Below, piece after piece: positions 63,306-64,000 of a stretch of DNA of 64,000 nt. Position 1 is the stretch's first letter; each line of letters begins with the position of its first letter. Source of the DNA: Glycomyces harbinensis (GTDB lineage Bacteria; Actinomycetota; Actinomycetes; Mycobacteriales; Micromonosporaceae); assembly GCF_900101745.1 (NCBI RefSeq), contig NZ_FNAD01000003.1, positions 1 through 64,000 of the forward strand, given 5' to 3'. The position numbers were made by a program, and so were the translations under genes. The notes beneath the pieces are model-generated. The model worked only from the letters and a program-made list of their open reading frames with translations. It was not told the origin of the DNA and searched no databases.

Positions 63306-63311
63306 ACGATA
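63306..63311 (-). promoter_or_regulatory. -10 hexamer of leaderless nat
   Basis: Minus-strand TATCGT six bases before GTG 63299, with no ribosome site between. Confidence 0.5.
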
Positions 63312-63475
63312 GCGCGAGTGGTGCGGAGGCACTGGGGTCGTGATCGGACCGATACGCGAATGATGTTGCGAGGCTGGAGTTTTGTCTCTCCTGGGACCGC
63401 AGTGGTGGTGTCGGTGTGGGATAGTCTCACCATTCTCCGTGCCCGCCCAGAATCGCTCTAGAAGGAGTCCCCCCT

Positions 63476-64000
63476 ATGGTCATGGGCCCGACCCACGCCA
63501 TGTCCGGTGCCGCCCTGTGGCTCGCAGGCTCTGCCATCGCCTCTGCCGTCTTCGGCATCGACCAGTCCGCGAGCGAGCTCGCCGTCGGCACCATCGCCGC
63601 CTCCGGAGCCGCCCTCTATCCCGACATCGACTGCGCCGGGCGCGTCACCGAGAACAAGGGCGGGTCCACTGTGGCCCGCTCCTTCGGCGTCGTGTCCCTG
63701 TTCGTCGCCGAGTGCGTCGAGCGCCTCTGCTTCTGGTTCTACCTGCTCACCAAGGGGAAGAAGGATCCGAAGCGCCAGAACGGCCACCGGCTGTTCACCC
63801 ACACCATCCTCCACGCCGCGATCGTCGGCGTGGGCACCGGATTCCTGGCGGCCTGGGGCGGCAAGTTCGCCGTCATCGCGATCCTGTTCGTCCTCACGGG
63901 ACTCGCGGTGCGGGGCCTGATGAACTCGATCGTGGAGAAGTACGGGTGGGTCGTCACCACAGGCATCTCCCTCGCCGTCGCCTACGGCATGTACCACCTG
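63476..64000 (+). CDS. YdjM/DUF457-like membrane metal-dependent hydrolase (partial)
   Basis: The first 175 codons of a gene cut by the window edge. It opens with M-G-P-T-H-A-M-S-G-A-A, then Y-P-D-I-D-C and R-L-F-T-H-T-I-L-H-A, the histidine/aspartate pattern of the LexA-binding YdjM-type inner-membrane hydrolases. About four hydrophobic helices are visible. AAGGAG lies before ATG 63476. The role is not known with certainty. Confidence 0.85.
   Translation, partial: MVMGPTHAMSGAALWLAGSAIASAVFGIDQSASELAVGTIAASGAALYPDIDCAGRVTENKGGSTVARSFGVVSLFVAECVERLCFWFYLLTKGKKDPKRQNGHRLFTHTILHAAIVGVGTGFLAAWGGKFAVIAILFVLTGLAVRGLMNSIVEKYGWVVTTGISLAVAYGMYHL

Overview
The window is about 64 kb of a very GC-rich, gene-dense actinobacterial chromosome. 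Evidence for this is the codon use (G/C in nearly every third position), the frequent GTG and TTG starts, the XRE/DUF397 regulator pair, the actinobacterial type of DapD, a DUF3117 protein, the HtrA-TatB pair, a FolP2-LOG-DapE-DapD neighbourhood and an FxLD-type methyltransferase. A filamentous, Glycomyces- or Micromonospora-like organism would fit, but the genus cannot be fixed from sequence alone. No rRNA, tRNA, CRISPR array or intact prophage was seen.

Layout. 1-2.9 kb is an accessory patch: two different transposase remnants, a gene beheaded by them, an XRE/DUF397 pair with a large palindromic operator, and two small overlapping unknown genes. 3-9.3 kb holds a secreted GH19 chitinase, a VOC protein, a YqeB-like membrane protein, a LysE exporter and two methyltransferases (one of the FxLD peptide-system type). 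9.5-16 kb holds a CASTOR/POLLUX-type channel protein, an ABC exporter and a secreted glycerophosphodiesterase behind a candidate PHO box. 16-20.6 kb is one tight operon: a lipoprotein, two permeases and an ATPase of an SsuABC/TauABC-like importer, ending in pobA. This suggests uptake and hydroxylation of a 4-hydroxybenzoate-like aromatic acid. 21.3-24.8 kb is a nickel/peptide-type importer with a fused double permease and no ATPase, behind a Nur-box-like site. 24.9-25.5 kb is a VapBC module. 25.6-32.5 kb has two VOC paralogues, MscL, an aldo/keto reductase and a LacI-controlled cytoplasmic glycosidase.

33-40.4 kb is mostly core: amt directly followed by ffh (the usual glnK and glnD between them are absent), an amidohydrolase, a DUF4190 protein, TatB and HtrA. 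40.6-52.7 kb is a rearranged version of the conserved DUF3117 / DivIVA-like / folP2 / LOG / dapE / dapD / mrp neighbourhood. Two cassettes are inserted: a two-gene module of a three-domain FtsK/EccC-like ATPase plus a coiled-coil membrane partner, and a second VapBC. 52.7-64 kb holds a PhzF-like isomerase, AMMECR1, an SDR, VKOR, an APS kinase fused to a degenerate ATP-sulfurylase domain, PEP carboxylase, a SpoU/TrmH methyltransferase, an arylamine N-acetyltransferase and a truncated YdjM-like protein.

Cross-cutting signals. A dispersed 60-70 bp intergenic repeat occurs five times in the first 16 kb. At least six genes look leaderless, with a -10 hexamer six or seven bases before the start codon. 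Perfect hairpin terminators separate most convergent genes. The most interesting candidates for new biology are the FtsK-like/coiled-coil module, the Nur-linked fused permease without ATPase, the structured leader of amt, the pseudo-ATP-sulfurylase/APS kinase fusion and the repeat family.
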